From: Pleurotus djamor
Lineage: Eukaryota; Basidiomycota; Agaricomycetes; Agaricales; Pleurotaceae
Assembly (NCBI GenBank): GCA_029747585.1
Contig: JAPEVF010000027.1
Location: 110,618-174,617 of the forward strand
Reading direction: 5' to 3'
DNA: 64,000 nucleotides
Below are positions 24,611-36,100 of this stretch, one piece after another; within the stretch, counting starts at the first letter, position 1, and every line of letters begins with the position of its first letter. The notes under the pieces are model-generated. The model was not told the DNA's origin. It did not search any database and saw only the letters and a list, made by a program, of their open reading frames with translations. The translations under genes were made by a program, and so were the position numbers.

Positions 24611-26850
24611 ACCACGGACGTAGACTGCGATATGACGCCGTTCTCTGGAGCTGAAGTCCATCCAGTGTGAAGGGAGACGAAGAACCGTTTAGAGTTCAAA
24701 CTTTCACGTTACGGCATCCCCTTTGTTTCGCTTATTCTTACTTCGAAGTACGTTGGTCTCGATTGATCTCTCCTTCGTAGAATCTCCCGTGACATCAACT
24801 AGAGTACAGTCGTCCTCTTCTGTTCTCACCGCCAATCCCTTTCTCAAGACACAGATCATCACACGGATTCTTACTGGTGTGATCGCACTCAAGTTTCACG
24901 ACTCTTAGTCTATATTCCTTTCTCCTGCAAGCTCTCGCTTGTCATTCTGAATCTCGCTTTTGAGTCCCCTTTTCTACGGTCTCCGGTTTCGTTTCTCTCC
25001 TCTCTCCTCTCTCCTCTCGCGAAAGCCTCAAGAAATCTGATTCACAAAATCCAAACCGACATTCAAGTCTTGCTTGCGCCTTCTTTTTTCTTTGCGAACG
25101 TGACGCCGCATTGGAAGTATGCGCTGGTTCGCTGATCCTGAATTCATTGATCTCGACTGATCCCTCCTCGCTACTCTAGATGATTCGCCCTTTCGCCGAC
25201 TCTGACATCAAATGCAGTCTTATCACCGTGCTCGTTTTTCCCCTCTATAATAATGCAAACAATGGTTCCTGCCGCTACAATGGTGCCAGCCGTCTTCGAT
25301 CGTCACGAAATTGGTGTTATACATGCAACGGTCTACCTAACGGTTCCGATAAACCCCTCCTCTTTCGTTTTCGTTTTTGTTTTCGCTGCAGCTTTCTAGT
25401 CCACACCATGATTAAGCGCATGGAGTCGGCTTTAGCTGACTCGCATTTCAAAACTCAAGCCCAACCTTCGAGGTTCTCAGATCCCTGGTCCCAAATTCTC
25501 AGTGCCCAGTTCTCATCTCCAGCTCTGGTTCTCGTTCTCGAGTCGCCGGTCTCGTTTCGTACTTCGTCGCTTGGGTCAACGCTCCTCTCTGCTTTCTCCA
25601 TTGACGAAGGGCATCTACTCAAAATACAAGCCCCAATTTGCGTCATCCTTTTCACTTCGCTGGGTTTGCATCATATGCTTCAGTATGGTCGATACCAGCT
25701 AACGATGACGGTTCGGTGCCGCGACCTTTGTGTTCCCTTTGGACGCATGGTGTAGGAGACGATCGGGAGGACGAGGGATGAATGAAGCCGTAGACACAAT
25801 GGTACGTTCAGAAACTCGAAAGTACACTCGGTCGTTTCTCATCTATTAGATTTGATCTTTCAAACGGAACGTCTGAGGGATTAGAGCATCCTCCATGCCA
25901 GCGGCATCATATTCATTCAGTCACTCCTATCATTGACCCCAGGGATAAGAGCCAAGAGCCAACAGTCTTGTTCTCGCAAAGGCGATATTGATACTGGGTA
26001 CCCCATATGACTCGACGATGATAACGTCAAATTGAATAGGTAAACAAACCGAGTGGTGTTGAATACTTGCTCTCATCCTCGCTTGCGCTATACTGGGTTT
26101 GTTAGCCCGGTTCATCGACCATTAGCCCTGGAACATGTGCACATTGAAGTTTCAATCTTCGAGGCTCGCACATTTGTAGTTCTAAACTCTCAGTACTCAG
26201 TCTCGAGTCTCGCTTTGGGCTTCGTCTCCCAACTCTCGACTCTATTTTCCCGTTTCTCGTTTCTTCCAGGCCTCTAGATCAGCCCCCGAAATAAAAGGCC
26301 TGGCTCACTTGTGAAGCTGACGACGCACACTGCGGTTTCAACCCTTCCGGAGCACACGATGACAGAAACGACTGGGTACGCCCGTCTAATCTGAGACGAA
26401 GTTTTCTTTCGATATCTTACCGGCAGTCCCACAGGATACGCAGGCATCGTTTGCGCCACCAGTCGCCTACTGGACCATATCTTTCATTTCTCGACGACGC
26501 GGGGAAGATTATGGTGATCTCAGGTTACGCTGTTGCTTCTTTCCAACTGTCAATGTTTGGGCACTCGTTTCTAGGAGGAAGGACGTGAAGTTCGGCTGCC
26601 GCGAAACCTCAAGGAGATATTTGAGATTTGGATGATCGTACACTTGTTAGTCGTGGAGTCCGTGGGGAAACATCAAATACCTGGACCGGTGGCGATCCAT
26701 GGTCGGTGTGTTATGGTGTCGCTGATCGAGGAAAGTGAATAGCGCACCGAAGTGTGCATCCACAGATTACGGAACGAAGGGAGATGAAGGGAAGAAAAGT
26801 AGAGACCAAGATGGAAGCATCCGACAGCGAGGAAGCCGAGTGTACAAAGG
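24611..26850 (+). repeat. module b, copy 3 (longest copy)
   Basis: Starts with TTCACGTTACGGCATCCCC (24702) and CTCGATTGATCTCTCC (24757). A CAACGGTCTACCTAACGGTTCCGATA-type region near 25330 and the GTTTGCATCATATGCTTCAGTATGG block (25665) match unit E inverted (about 52950-53300). Then AATACTTGCTCTCATCCTCGC (26060) and CAGTCTCGAGTCTCGC (26199) match module b copy 1. The open frame at 25180-25755 has no recognisable domain. Confidence 0.4.
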
Positions 26851-27973
26851 ACAACGTCACAGGTACGCAGTCGTGATTGGTTGTCGTTACTATTGAGTCC
26901 GTTCTACTCCCACAGTTTTCTCTTCTTCCCACCAAGGACCTCGCCCTCTTTCTCATCGCCATCATCAACGTCGACCGATCTTCTTCAAATCCATCTTCCT
27001 GCGGTCAAACGGTTTACTTTATGGTTGCTGTTCGACTCTCGTACCTCTTATAGGCAATTCATCAACCATGCGTACAACATGAGCCTTCCCATGTCCCATT
27101 CGACCCATTTCATGGTTTCAGCCTTGGATACTCCTTTTCCTTGAGCTCGCTGTCTTCAACTTGCCTTCGTATACTTCCCAGATGAGATGGGAAAACTACC
27201 TCGACTCCGAGTTCAGTGAGTCAGGTATAATCATCAGTACAAGTTCGCCTCTGACTGACCTCTTTGCCTGACCGCAGTCATCTTCTTCTACCGATACGGG
27301 TTACAATCCAGTCAAGGATACCTACCCGTAGCTTACGGCTACGATCTGGTGGGCTATATCTATGCTGATTAATGGTGCGTATCTCCCCGTCAACGTTCGC
27401 CTCAGCTGACCAACCTCTTGGATGTTTTCCATCCAGATACCAGCTCCCTCGACGAGCGGCTCTCCCGCTATTGCTGTATAGCTCATGAATTTACTTCGCT
27501 GGATGGCTTCTATGCTCCGGGTTCGATTACAGGTGGAGAGGTTGGCGCTGTGTAGCATTGGTTTTGGAGGGAGGTTCAAGGGAGAGGTGTCGGCTGGAGA
27601 ACGCGTAGATGGACGGAGAAGACGCTTGGGGAACTGTACGGGATACTGCCACGATCCCAAATGCCCGTCAAAGTACGACCTTTCTTCTCCCATTCAACCA
27701 TCTTCCGTCCCAATCATCGCCATAAACACCTCGAAGAGCAGGTTACCCATCGACGATGTACGACCGTACGGACACTGTCTACTCCTACCCCGTTACTTCC
27801 TCCATCACCGACGCCGATCAAGCACATACATACCCGTCGCTGCTCATCGTACCCCCACACGAGTATACAAACATTCAAGACCCCCGCGGGTACCCTCCTC
27901 CTCCCTCCTTCGCGCTCTCCTCTTAACCACTCCCTGTGCCTATCTAGACCCAGTCCCGCAGCTCGTGGTTCCC
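26851..27973 (+). repeat. module c, copy 3, leading into the RPS17 fragment
   Basis: Opens with ACGTCACAGGTACGCAGTCG (26851) and GTGATTGG, then ATTGAGTCCG, TCTCTTCTTCCCACCAAGGA and ATGAGCCTTCCCATGTCCC (about 27078). Later blocks are GACGAGCGGCTCTCCCGC (27451), GGTGGAGAGGTTGGCGCTGTG (about 27530) and a stretch with peptide [13 protein letters not shown] pieces (27776 onward), which recurs at 14165 and, inverted, near 51650. That stretch ends at a splice-like border before RPS17. Confidence 0.4.
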
Positions 27974-28345
27974 TCCAAACGCCTCCACAACAAAATCGTC
28001 GGCTTCAACCCATCTCATGAAGCGTATCCAAAAAGGCCCCGTCCGTGGTATCTCCTTCAAGCTCCAAGAAGAGGAATGTGAACGCAAGGATAACTACGTC
28101 CCCGAGGTGTCGGCGTTGGATGTTAGCGCGAGTGTTGGTGGTTTAGAGGTGGACAGCGATACCAAGGTGCGTTTCCCATCGTTCCTTTCCGCGTATGTGT
28201 ATTGAGGTGTATTGTGATGTAGGATCTCCTCGTCGCTCTCAACCTCGCCGACATCCCCGTCACGATCGTCAACCCTGTCCTTGCATCACAGGACTGCCCA
28301 CGGCGCGAGAGGCGTAACGTCCCCGGTGCCGCCCCCCGTGCTTAG
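27974..28345 (+). pseudogene. RPS17: RPS17 (eS17) 3' fragment, copy 3, frameshifted
   Basis: [14 protein letters not shown] is followed by a shift (bases missing in the TTCAACCCATCTC stretch), then [29 protein letters not shown], intron about 28168-28222, DLLVALNLADIPVTIVN and RRERRNVPGAAP. The exon 5' of it ([10 protein letters not shown]) is closer to the canonical S17 sequence than in copies 1 and 4. The MITE-like element inserted 10 bp beyond its stop. Confidence 0.75.
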
Positions 28346-28355
28346 TTGCACCATA

Positions 28356-28630
28356 CTGTGGTAAAAGAATCAATTCGGCGGTCACGCGTCACAGGGGCCT
28401 TGGAATCGACGAAATGTCACATCTGTCACGCGTCTCGGGACGGATTGACGAAAATTCTGGTCGGAAGTCACCCAAAATTCGCGTCTTTGGGTTGTTTTTG
28501 GGCCCTAAACTGACGAAATTTTCGCCTGCGGCGCCGATCGTCACGCCAAATTGGCCCACCTGCCGAAACCAAAATTTCGTCAGGCGTGTCACGCGTCACC
28601 ACTGGTGACGAATTGATTCTTTTACCACAG
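28356..28630. mobile_element. 275-bp MITE-like element with 22-bp terminal inverted repeats and TA target duplication
   Basis: The ends are perfect inverted repeats: 28356-28377 (starting CTGTGGTAAAAG) and 28609-28630 (ending CTTTTACCACAG). TA lies on both sides (28354-28355 and 28631-28632). The homologous spacers in units A and B run straight through with a single TA-like junction, so the insertion boundaries are visible by comparison within the window. Inside are several GTCACGCGTCA-like palindromic words near both ends and no coding capacity. TA duplication suggests mobilisation by a Tc1/mariner-type transposase supplied elsewhere; that is inference. Confidence 0.85.
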
Positions 28631-28963
28631 TACTCGTACTTCATTCATCATAGCTGTATGCAGCGCTATATGCGTCCCATGTACATCCTTGTTCCTTCAT
28701 AACCGAATATTAGTGCATGCAATTTACCATCGCGAATTATCGCTGCAGTGCGCGAATTGAGCTGAGCGTTTCGTCCCGCCTCCTTCCACAGCAAGGCACT
28801 CAGCGTTGGGGAGCTCCATGACCTGTCTCATTGCCGTCGTCGTATCCGTCATCAATCACACTTGAATTTAACATGAACTCGGAAATGGCTCCCAACCTCA
28901 CACATAGCAGTAAGGTTAAATACGAGTGATGTACTCTACAAAAGTTCATGTGTAAGGTAGAAA
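28631..28963. other. convergent spacer downstream of gene C
   Basis: Continuation of the RPS17/gene C spacer interrupted by the MITE; begins with the TA and CTCGTACTTCATTCATCATAG run shared with unit A. No gene. Confidence 0.55.
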
Positions 28964-31900
28964 TCAATGTTCAGGCTCCTTGTCTCCCATGTCCACATCC
29001 CAGAGATGGACAGCACCTTCCCTCCCCCCAGATACGAGCCGCTTCCCATCCGGCGAGAAAGAAAGCGACCGAACTGGCTCACCAATATCAAACTCCCATA
29101 TCTTCTCCCAGTGATCGCATCGCCAAATCTGTATCCTGTGGTCTTCGCTCCCCGTCGCAAGCACCTGTCCATCATCCCGGAATGCCAGACACCAAATCAA
29201 ATCATTGTGGGCTCTGAACGTGTGGGTGCTCTTCCCCCGATCGGCGCTCCAGATCTTCACGCTGCCACCACTGGTGCCAGAAACAATCTGATCTCCGGAA
29301 GGACTCCACGCAAGTGACCACGAGTGTCGAGAATCTTCCAACTCGAGCACCGCGTCATCCGCCAAATTCCAGACTTTGATGGCTTCCGCATCGAACGCTA
29401 ATCGAGAGCCATCCCTCGAGAAAGCAAGGCGGTAGATCATATCTTCCCCGCCTTTGAACCTCTTGACCACCTTCCATTGATCTCCCTCCCGTCGCCACAG
29501 CTTGATCCAGCCGTTCTCATGCCCCGTTGCTAGGGTGTGGTTGTCGGTGGAGAAGCATAGAGACCAGATGTCGCCACTGTCGTTGGGATCCTCGTCGTCA
29601 GTGAATTTGGCGGTTGAGGGTGGCTGCGTGGTGGTGTCGATGATGCTGACATCCTTCCCATGCCTAACGGCAATGTGTGAACCATCACGGGAGATTATCG
29701 AATNCCCCCCCTTGAACCTCGGTGATGTCGTCGCGAGGTTGAGTTGATCCGTCCCAAATGAAAATGGATGTCTTGTCAGAGCGTGAGGTAAATATAATTC
29801 GTCCTGGTTCCTGTAGTGAGAAAGCCACACTCTCTATATAATAATACCCTTCTTTCAGGTAATCGAGGCACGCTACACGGAGCATCACTAAATGTGGCTT
29901 GATTTACAGACGAAACGGCTCACCAAATGGTTGGAGAACACTCAAAAAGTCATCGCGGTATTGGCGAATTTTCGAGCCCCACTGGTAGACTTGAGAAACA
30001 GCCGGGAGTCGAGCGGTCGTTGGAACAAGTCGCGCCTGTGAAAGTAGACGTATTAATGTCTCCTTGAGGTCCAGTGTCACCGTAGCGAGTGCTTGGTGAA
30101 GTACGGCTACAGCAAGCGCTGTCAGGAGAGTTCCTCCAGCATCGGGAACCTCAACAAGTGAGGCCAAATGTGTCTCTGTGCTCCAGATTAGCCGTGTTCT
30201 GGAAGCAAGCATACGCGGCGACTCACTGTCACTTAAGAAGGATTGTAATATTACCATATTGGTTTCAAAACCTTTACCGGCTGCCGCATGATCTCCAGTC
30301 CCCGAATCTAACACAAGACAAGCACCAACAAGAGAGCCTAGGACGTGAAATGCATTTTCGTATGGGTCGCGCTCTACAAAGGATAGATGTTGTTCCGTTA
30401 AAGAGGCATTGAAGATGTCTTGCCAATCTGGGTATCCAAAGGACGTGTGGATCACAGCCCTCGGGCGGTATACTGCTTGGGGTTGATTTGGGTCCTGATG
30501 GATCGATGCACGAGAGTCGGAATTACTGAGGTGTTCAAGATGGTGAGAATTGGGCATCTGATCCAATCGTTTGGCGAACACTGATTCATGAATGAATTGC
30601 CCTTCTTGAATCTGTCGAGGTGCGCCGCGATGAAGTCTGCGAGTGCCACAGAGTGAGAACACAGGCACTTCAATCCATGAAGTAGATTCATACCTCCACG
30701 TTACGCTATTCTCGTCGCGATATGAAAGCGCACTAAATGGCAAATACTCCAGGGCTATCCAAAAGCCGACGAGCGACTCCTTGGGAACAACAGGCAGCCA
30801 CTTGCCCAAATAAGGTTTGATTCGGAGTCCACAGGCCATCGCTTCATATGTCATCCAACGAAGGGAGGGACCAAAGTTGGTCAAGTCTTCGTTCGAAATG
30901 TTTCCTCCGCCGCTGTGAGAATTCATATTGATATGTGAGACAGAGACAAGAAGCTTGTTCAACGCACATATCAGAGTGTGAACCCGCGAACCATACCTCC
31001 TTGACGTCGCCACGTTTCGCTCCCTTCCCTGGTTTCGATGGTCCCAGACCCCCATTCACGTATTCTGGCTGGAACTTTGCTCGTCGTTCGTCCAAGGCAA
31101 GTGCGTGTCGAAAGTGACAGACATGGGTCATCCCAGAAACCGTTTCTGGGAACGACTTGCCTCTGAACACGCCGATCGAGGAAACAGTATCCCTTGATTC
31201 AGTATAATCAGCGTGAGTGATATCTCTAGGACGAAAGAATGACTGCAACAACGCACCACGCACCCACGAAGTGAACTTTGACATCTTCGTGGCAAAGGGA
31301 GCGTTTGAATTGGGCACAGAGCTTGTGCTCCTTGTCCGCGCGAGCTTTACCTTTCCCTTTCTTCTCGCGTAGGAATTTGGGGCGTAATCGGCTCCATATT
31401 GGCTGTTCGTCTTGTTTATTGCGGCCCTGGCTATCCATAGCGGTTTGATTGTCTTCGGGAGCTGTCGACCGTACTTCCGAATCTTCAACGGTGTCTACGG
31501 GTTTTGATGACGCATTCTTCGCCTCCGATTCATCGTGCGTTTGTCGGGCCTCCCGTGGAGAATCACCGGTCACCGAGGTATACAGCTCATAGGCACTACG
31601 GAAGATGGATAAGTGCACTCAACACTCTGAAAGAGATAAACATACAACGGGATTTGTCGATCATTCCCCTTATGCAACAAACCAACCTGCAGGAAGTCGT
31701 CAGAAGCCAGTCATTCGCAAGAATCATCTTTACATACCTTCTCAATCATGCCTGCGATGACTCGAACCTGATACGCGCCTCGCGAGAAACCTGCGGTATG
31801 CTTAGCTCAGATATGCCATGGAGAACGACGATATACTCACCGAAGAGAAAGATACGATCACCGGGTTCGTAATTCTCGGAAAGCCATTTGTAGGCGGCGT

Positions 31901-32388
31901 GAACAATCTTCTCGAAGTTCCTGAAAGCGCTGGTAAGTGCCACTTTGGCTCATGGTGCAAAGGCACGTGAACGAACCAAGCGATAGCAGTATCAATCTTG
32001 TGGTCCACGACCTGCTTGATGTAGCTCCAAGAGAGTGTTCGTCTGGCGTAGGTGCCGATGCCGCTGTCATAGTAGACGCGTTGATTCAGGTCTTTGATGA
32101 TACGGCTGAAGAGCTCGACAACGTTCGTGCTCTGCATGTAGCGTCCAGTAAGCGGAGTTGTGATCCCGAAGAGAAAAGACGTACCGTTTCGCTAAACTGA
32201 TTCGACGTGCCATCAATGTTGACGACCAAGTTCCGGCCAATGGTGGTATCTTTGTGGGGGCAGTCAACGTGAACTTCGAAGAGAGCGTCGCGAACTCGTT
32301 GCCGCTCGTCGATGACAGGTGCTGGCATTCGGGGTGGATTTTCATCCTCACGCCGGCGCAGACCAGGAGTCTGTGCCTTCGAGGACAT
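28964..32388 (-). CDS. gene C: DUF2235 - WD40 fusion protein, about 961 aa
   Basis: Exons (minus): 32388-32185, 32131-31977, 31920-31841, 31790-31738, 31686-31646, 31595-31257, 31192-30968, 30912-30694, 30636-30227, 30175-29924, 29872-28964. The sum is one base over frame; the surplus coincides with the N at 29704 beside a C run, so I treat it as a base-call fault in the first blade. Motifs: VDCPHKD then GRNLVVNIDGT, GFSRG (Ser149), VGAWDTVSSIG (Asp292), GSHSDIGGG (His363); propeller from about 660. Exon 6 is 49 codons longer than in A and D, inserting a Glu/Asp/Ser-rich then Lys-rich spacer (KFLREKKGKGKARADKE) between AYELY and CAQFKRSLCHED. The linker also has a Pro/Gln-rich insertion near residue 590. 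Confidence 0.87.
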
Positions 32389-32889
32389 ATTGCGATCTCT
32401 GAGTTGCGGGGGAAAGGAGCGCAAGGTGGGGTTGTCAGAAGAACGGTTTATTTGTTGGTGGGAAGGTTTGATATTGTGTGAAGAAACATAGCCGCATCAA
32501 GGCAACGTGCTAAAATTGTCCGGACATGAGGCTGCCTCCTGACCTTTGTTCAGACATACTGACATCGTGTGACGCGGAGGCGTGAAAGTACCGAGAGATG
32601 AAGAGCTGTCATATTGGAAGTGCCGTTTAACGCTCCGAAACGTCCAGCGATTACATGACATTTGCATGTGGAGAAAACCAGTCACTCTAGATACAGGAAA
32701 GAGGTGATCGACGAGCAGTGAGGTAGATATCGCGAACAGACATTCCGAAAGCAGGAGCAGGAATTGAGTCCACTGGTTTGAGTTTTGTGGGTATCGGAGG
32801 CGTTAAGCTCAGGTTATAGATACATCAAAAGCAATCAGAGACAAAAAAGCGATCAGAAGTTGATCAGAAGGACAATCAAGCCTTGGAGG
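32389..32889. other. upstream flank of gene C
   Basis: About 500 bp. A minus-strand A/T-rich stretch with AAATAAACC lies near 32444-32452, about 60 bp before the start of gene C. The remainder shows no open frame worth calling and only weak resemblance to region d of the other units, which seems largely deleted here. Confidence 0.35.
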
Positions 32890-33140
32890 GAAGAAACGAT
32901 TTCTGTCCTCGGACTCTGTCTGTCTCCGAGGCTGCAGCCAAGCACCGCCAAACACTGCTGACTTTTTACCCATGATCATCGATCATCACGGTCATCGTCT
33001 CCCTCGCGCTGACCTCATCAGCGTTTTACTCTAAGCTCCTCGTATCTGTCCTCGTACAGCACATTGCAATACTCATAAGCCTTCAAAGCTCGGATGTCTT
33101 GATTGAATGCTCGCCCTTGACTGCGCAATCCATCGTGCGT
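32890..33140 (+). repeat. module f, copy 3 (central)
   Basis: GGCTGCAGCCAAGCACCGCCAAACA (from about 32930), then CATGATCATCGATCATCACG and CGTCTCCCTCGCGC, ending at the GTGCGTGAATTTTCTCC splice-like word (33136) that starts module e elsewhere. It places the right boundary of the left-oriented block beyond 33.1 kb. Confidence 0.4.
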
Positions 33141-36100
33141 GAATTTTCTCCTCGTTTTCCAGTTCCCCAATTGACCGGCCTGCTTTTCCTAAGACTCAGG
33201 ACGGCTAAGTGCTAGCGTCTATAGACACTCAAGCTATCAGAGACGTCCAGAAGATGGATGCTGGACGATGAGCAGGGCCTGAATAAACTTGATAATTCGT
33301 ATGCTGTTACCTGTACAACTTCGAAATGCTGTATGTCCCTCACGGTCGATTTGCCCTAAGTCTCAGGGACTCAGAGACCCGTTACTCCTCCACGCCTTTG
33401 GAACGACTGATCGTCAGTCATCTATCTAGAGTACTACTAACCAGAACCTCATTGATCCCTTCCATAGGGACACACGCTGCTGGATACTCGATTCGCAAGG
33501 ATTTTGGCTCTGCTATTGGACCCCTCGGTGCTATTTCAAGCACATCGCTGCCGTTCTAGTCGCTGCTCAGTATTCCATCCTCAAGCCTAGTGTCGAAGGC
33601 ACATTCCAAGGGGGTAAGTACCCCTGGACGAACTAGGACTGAGCCCTCTTTATTCGCTTATACATATCTCTCTTCCGTGGACTGTTGTTGCGCTCGAAGT
33701 TGTACCCTTTTGTACACATGTCTGCATTGGGGGCTCTTTACTGAGCTCTGATCGTCCCTTTCGCATACCTTGGTGTGCAATATGGACGTCTTCGTACGCT
33801 ACATCTTCGGTCTCTCGTAGGCTCTCCCTACATGGCGGTCTCATCGTTGTTACTATGTATTCGCTCGCCTTTCAACACGGATAGCGATATCCGCTCACTA
33901 TTTTGATACGAGTCTAAATGCTTGGAATGCGCTGATGATGATGCCGCTGACGACCTCCGAGAATTCATAGCAGGGGTTGGTGATTCCCAGCCGAATGAGA
34001 GCGTCGAAGAAGAATAGCAGTCGTACTCTACAGAGAAGTGTGTTCCCCGCTTCGAGTGGGGCAACGGGCGATCAGAATGAACGTCGTAGGGGAGCTTGCT
34101 CTTGAACGTAACGGATAAGGAAGACCATCCACAAGCTTCAAGCTTCGAGTTCCAAGTTCCAAGTTCCAATCAGCGTCAACGCACACGGCTCATATTCAAA
34201 TGTTGTTCTCTCAACTGAATCTGCCTTTCCGCTTATGTCGGCTCTGATACCTCATTTTGAGACACACGGGGTCTCCGCTCTCTCATTCATGACTGTCAAT
34301 ACCTCAATTCATCGGTCGAGTTTTAACCCATAGATCTCAAGTCAAGGCTTTTTCTCCCCAGCGTACCACCACGAGGCGGCTTTACCTTCTGTCCCGGCTG
34401 ACACTACATTCTGGGAATTCTACGGTTTCATCTCTTCGGCTCTACATTTAGTAGGAAAGCGAGATCTCTTTAATGAAGAGTAATAGCTGCCTAAAATGAG
34501 CACGGCTGGTGGTAGAAAGCACCAAATCGAGGTATGTTCGGTTCGTTGTCAATAAGAGCAGTATTTCGATCTTGATGCGACCTTATAAGCATAGTATTCG
34601 ACATGGGTAGATTGTATGCTTGCCATATATCAGACTTATTACACTTGGACTCTGAAGCTGAAGTCTCAATTCGCGTGTCACGGTTCTCAAGTCGTTGGCT
34701 ACTCGAGAGTATCGCGTCTCGTGTCTCGTGTCAAGTCTCTCGGGCTAATCTCAGATCTACATCTCATGTCTGCACCATTAGGAGTTGAAGCTTGAAGCTT
34801 AAACGTCAAGACGTTATCTCTAATTCCCCGACTCTACTCGTCTGAGTATCTTCGCTTTCGCCTTTTGGGTCACGAAGCTGTCGACGTGCACAGCGCTCCC
34901 CTCGGGCAAATGTAGGAGCACACTGGCGAGGCTTACAAATTAATATCGTAGAGAATCAAAGCGACGGCAGCCGAAGGGGGAGTCATCGGGAAGAGAAGAG
35001 AGATGGTAGGTCGCAGACTTGGTGGTAACTGGGAAGAAGTCCAAGGATCGGAAGGACGGTGCGAATACCGATGACGTCACAGGCACGCGTTGTGATTGGT
35101 CGAGAGTTATTGAGTCCGATTCCCACCGACATCACCGAAACTGACGACCTTGTGACGACCTCGCTTTCTTCCTCACCGTCACGACCAACGCCGACGTCCA
35201 TTTCTCAAAATCATGCTAGCGATTCGATTCTTCCTTCCACGAAATCCGTTTTCTCAAGCTTTCAAATTTCAAGTCCCAGCCTGTCCTTCCACTGTGCCGC
35301 GAATCTCCACCATCCGGTTCCTCTTGTGTTGATCTTGCGCTCCCTTCAGCGCTAGCATTCATTGACATTTAGGACCAGGAGGATCTCCAACCTTACCTCC
35401 AAGAGTATGGTCCTCAGTTTGATTGAGCAACTTCCCGCCGGATAGTCATCAATGCCAATAAGGTGCCACAGAACTCAAGCCAGAGCCTAGGTGCGTTGGG
35501 TCTTCTTTTTTCACGCTTTCGCAGTCCATTCTCATCGACAGTCTTCCAGGGCCATTGCGACTGCTCATTGAAGAGCTCTACACTTGTCCCAAGGCTTTTC
35601 TCCCACTGTTTTGGGAACCCAAGCACCTCCGCTCTCTGTTTCCGTGAAGAAAACCTCTCCCCCTTCTCAAGATGGGATATATGTCCAGCGTTGGGTTCGA
35701 TGCATAGAGATTGTTGGTCGGCTGTTCGCAGAGGGTTCCAGTCGCACACAACTCCCAGCATTCCTCAATTCATACCGAAGGCACTGGGTTTCGCGTGCGG
35801 ATCTTTCAACCTCCTGCATCCTTCCCCCCTTCACTAATCGCATCGTCACAAAGGGCTACTGAGGTGGTCGCTATGTACTCTGTAATAGAGGGGACGCATC
35901 ACCAAATGTCTGAGCAGCGATACCATTCTCGACATGGCACCCAAGATNCCCCCCTCCCTTCCAATCGTCATACCCCAGCCGCTCATTTGCGCACCCATAT
36001 CATGACCCATCCATACGAAGATCCCACATCACCCTCCCCTTTCTCCCCCACGAATACCTGCCCCTCCCCCGTGACGATAAGCTCTATTTTCGTACGGAAT

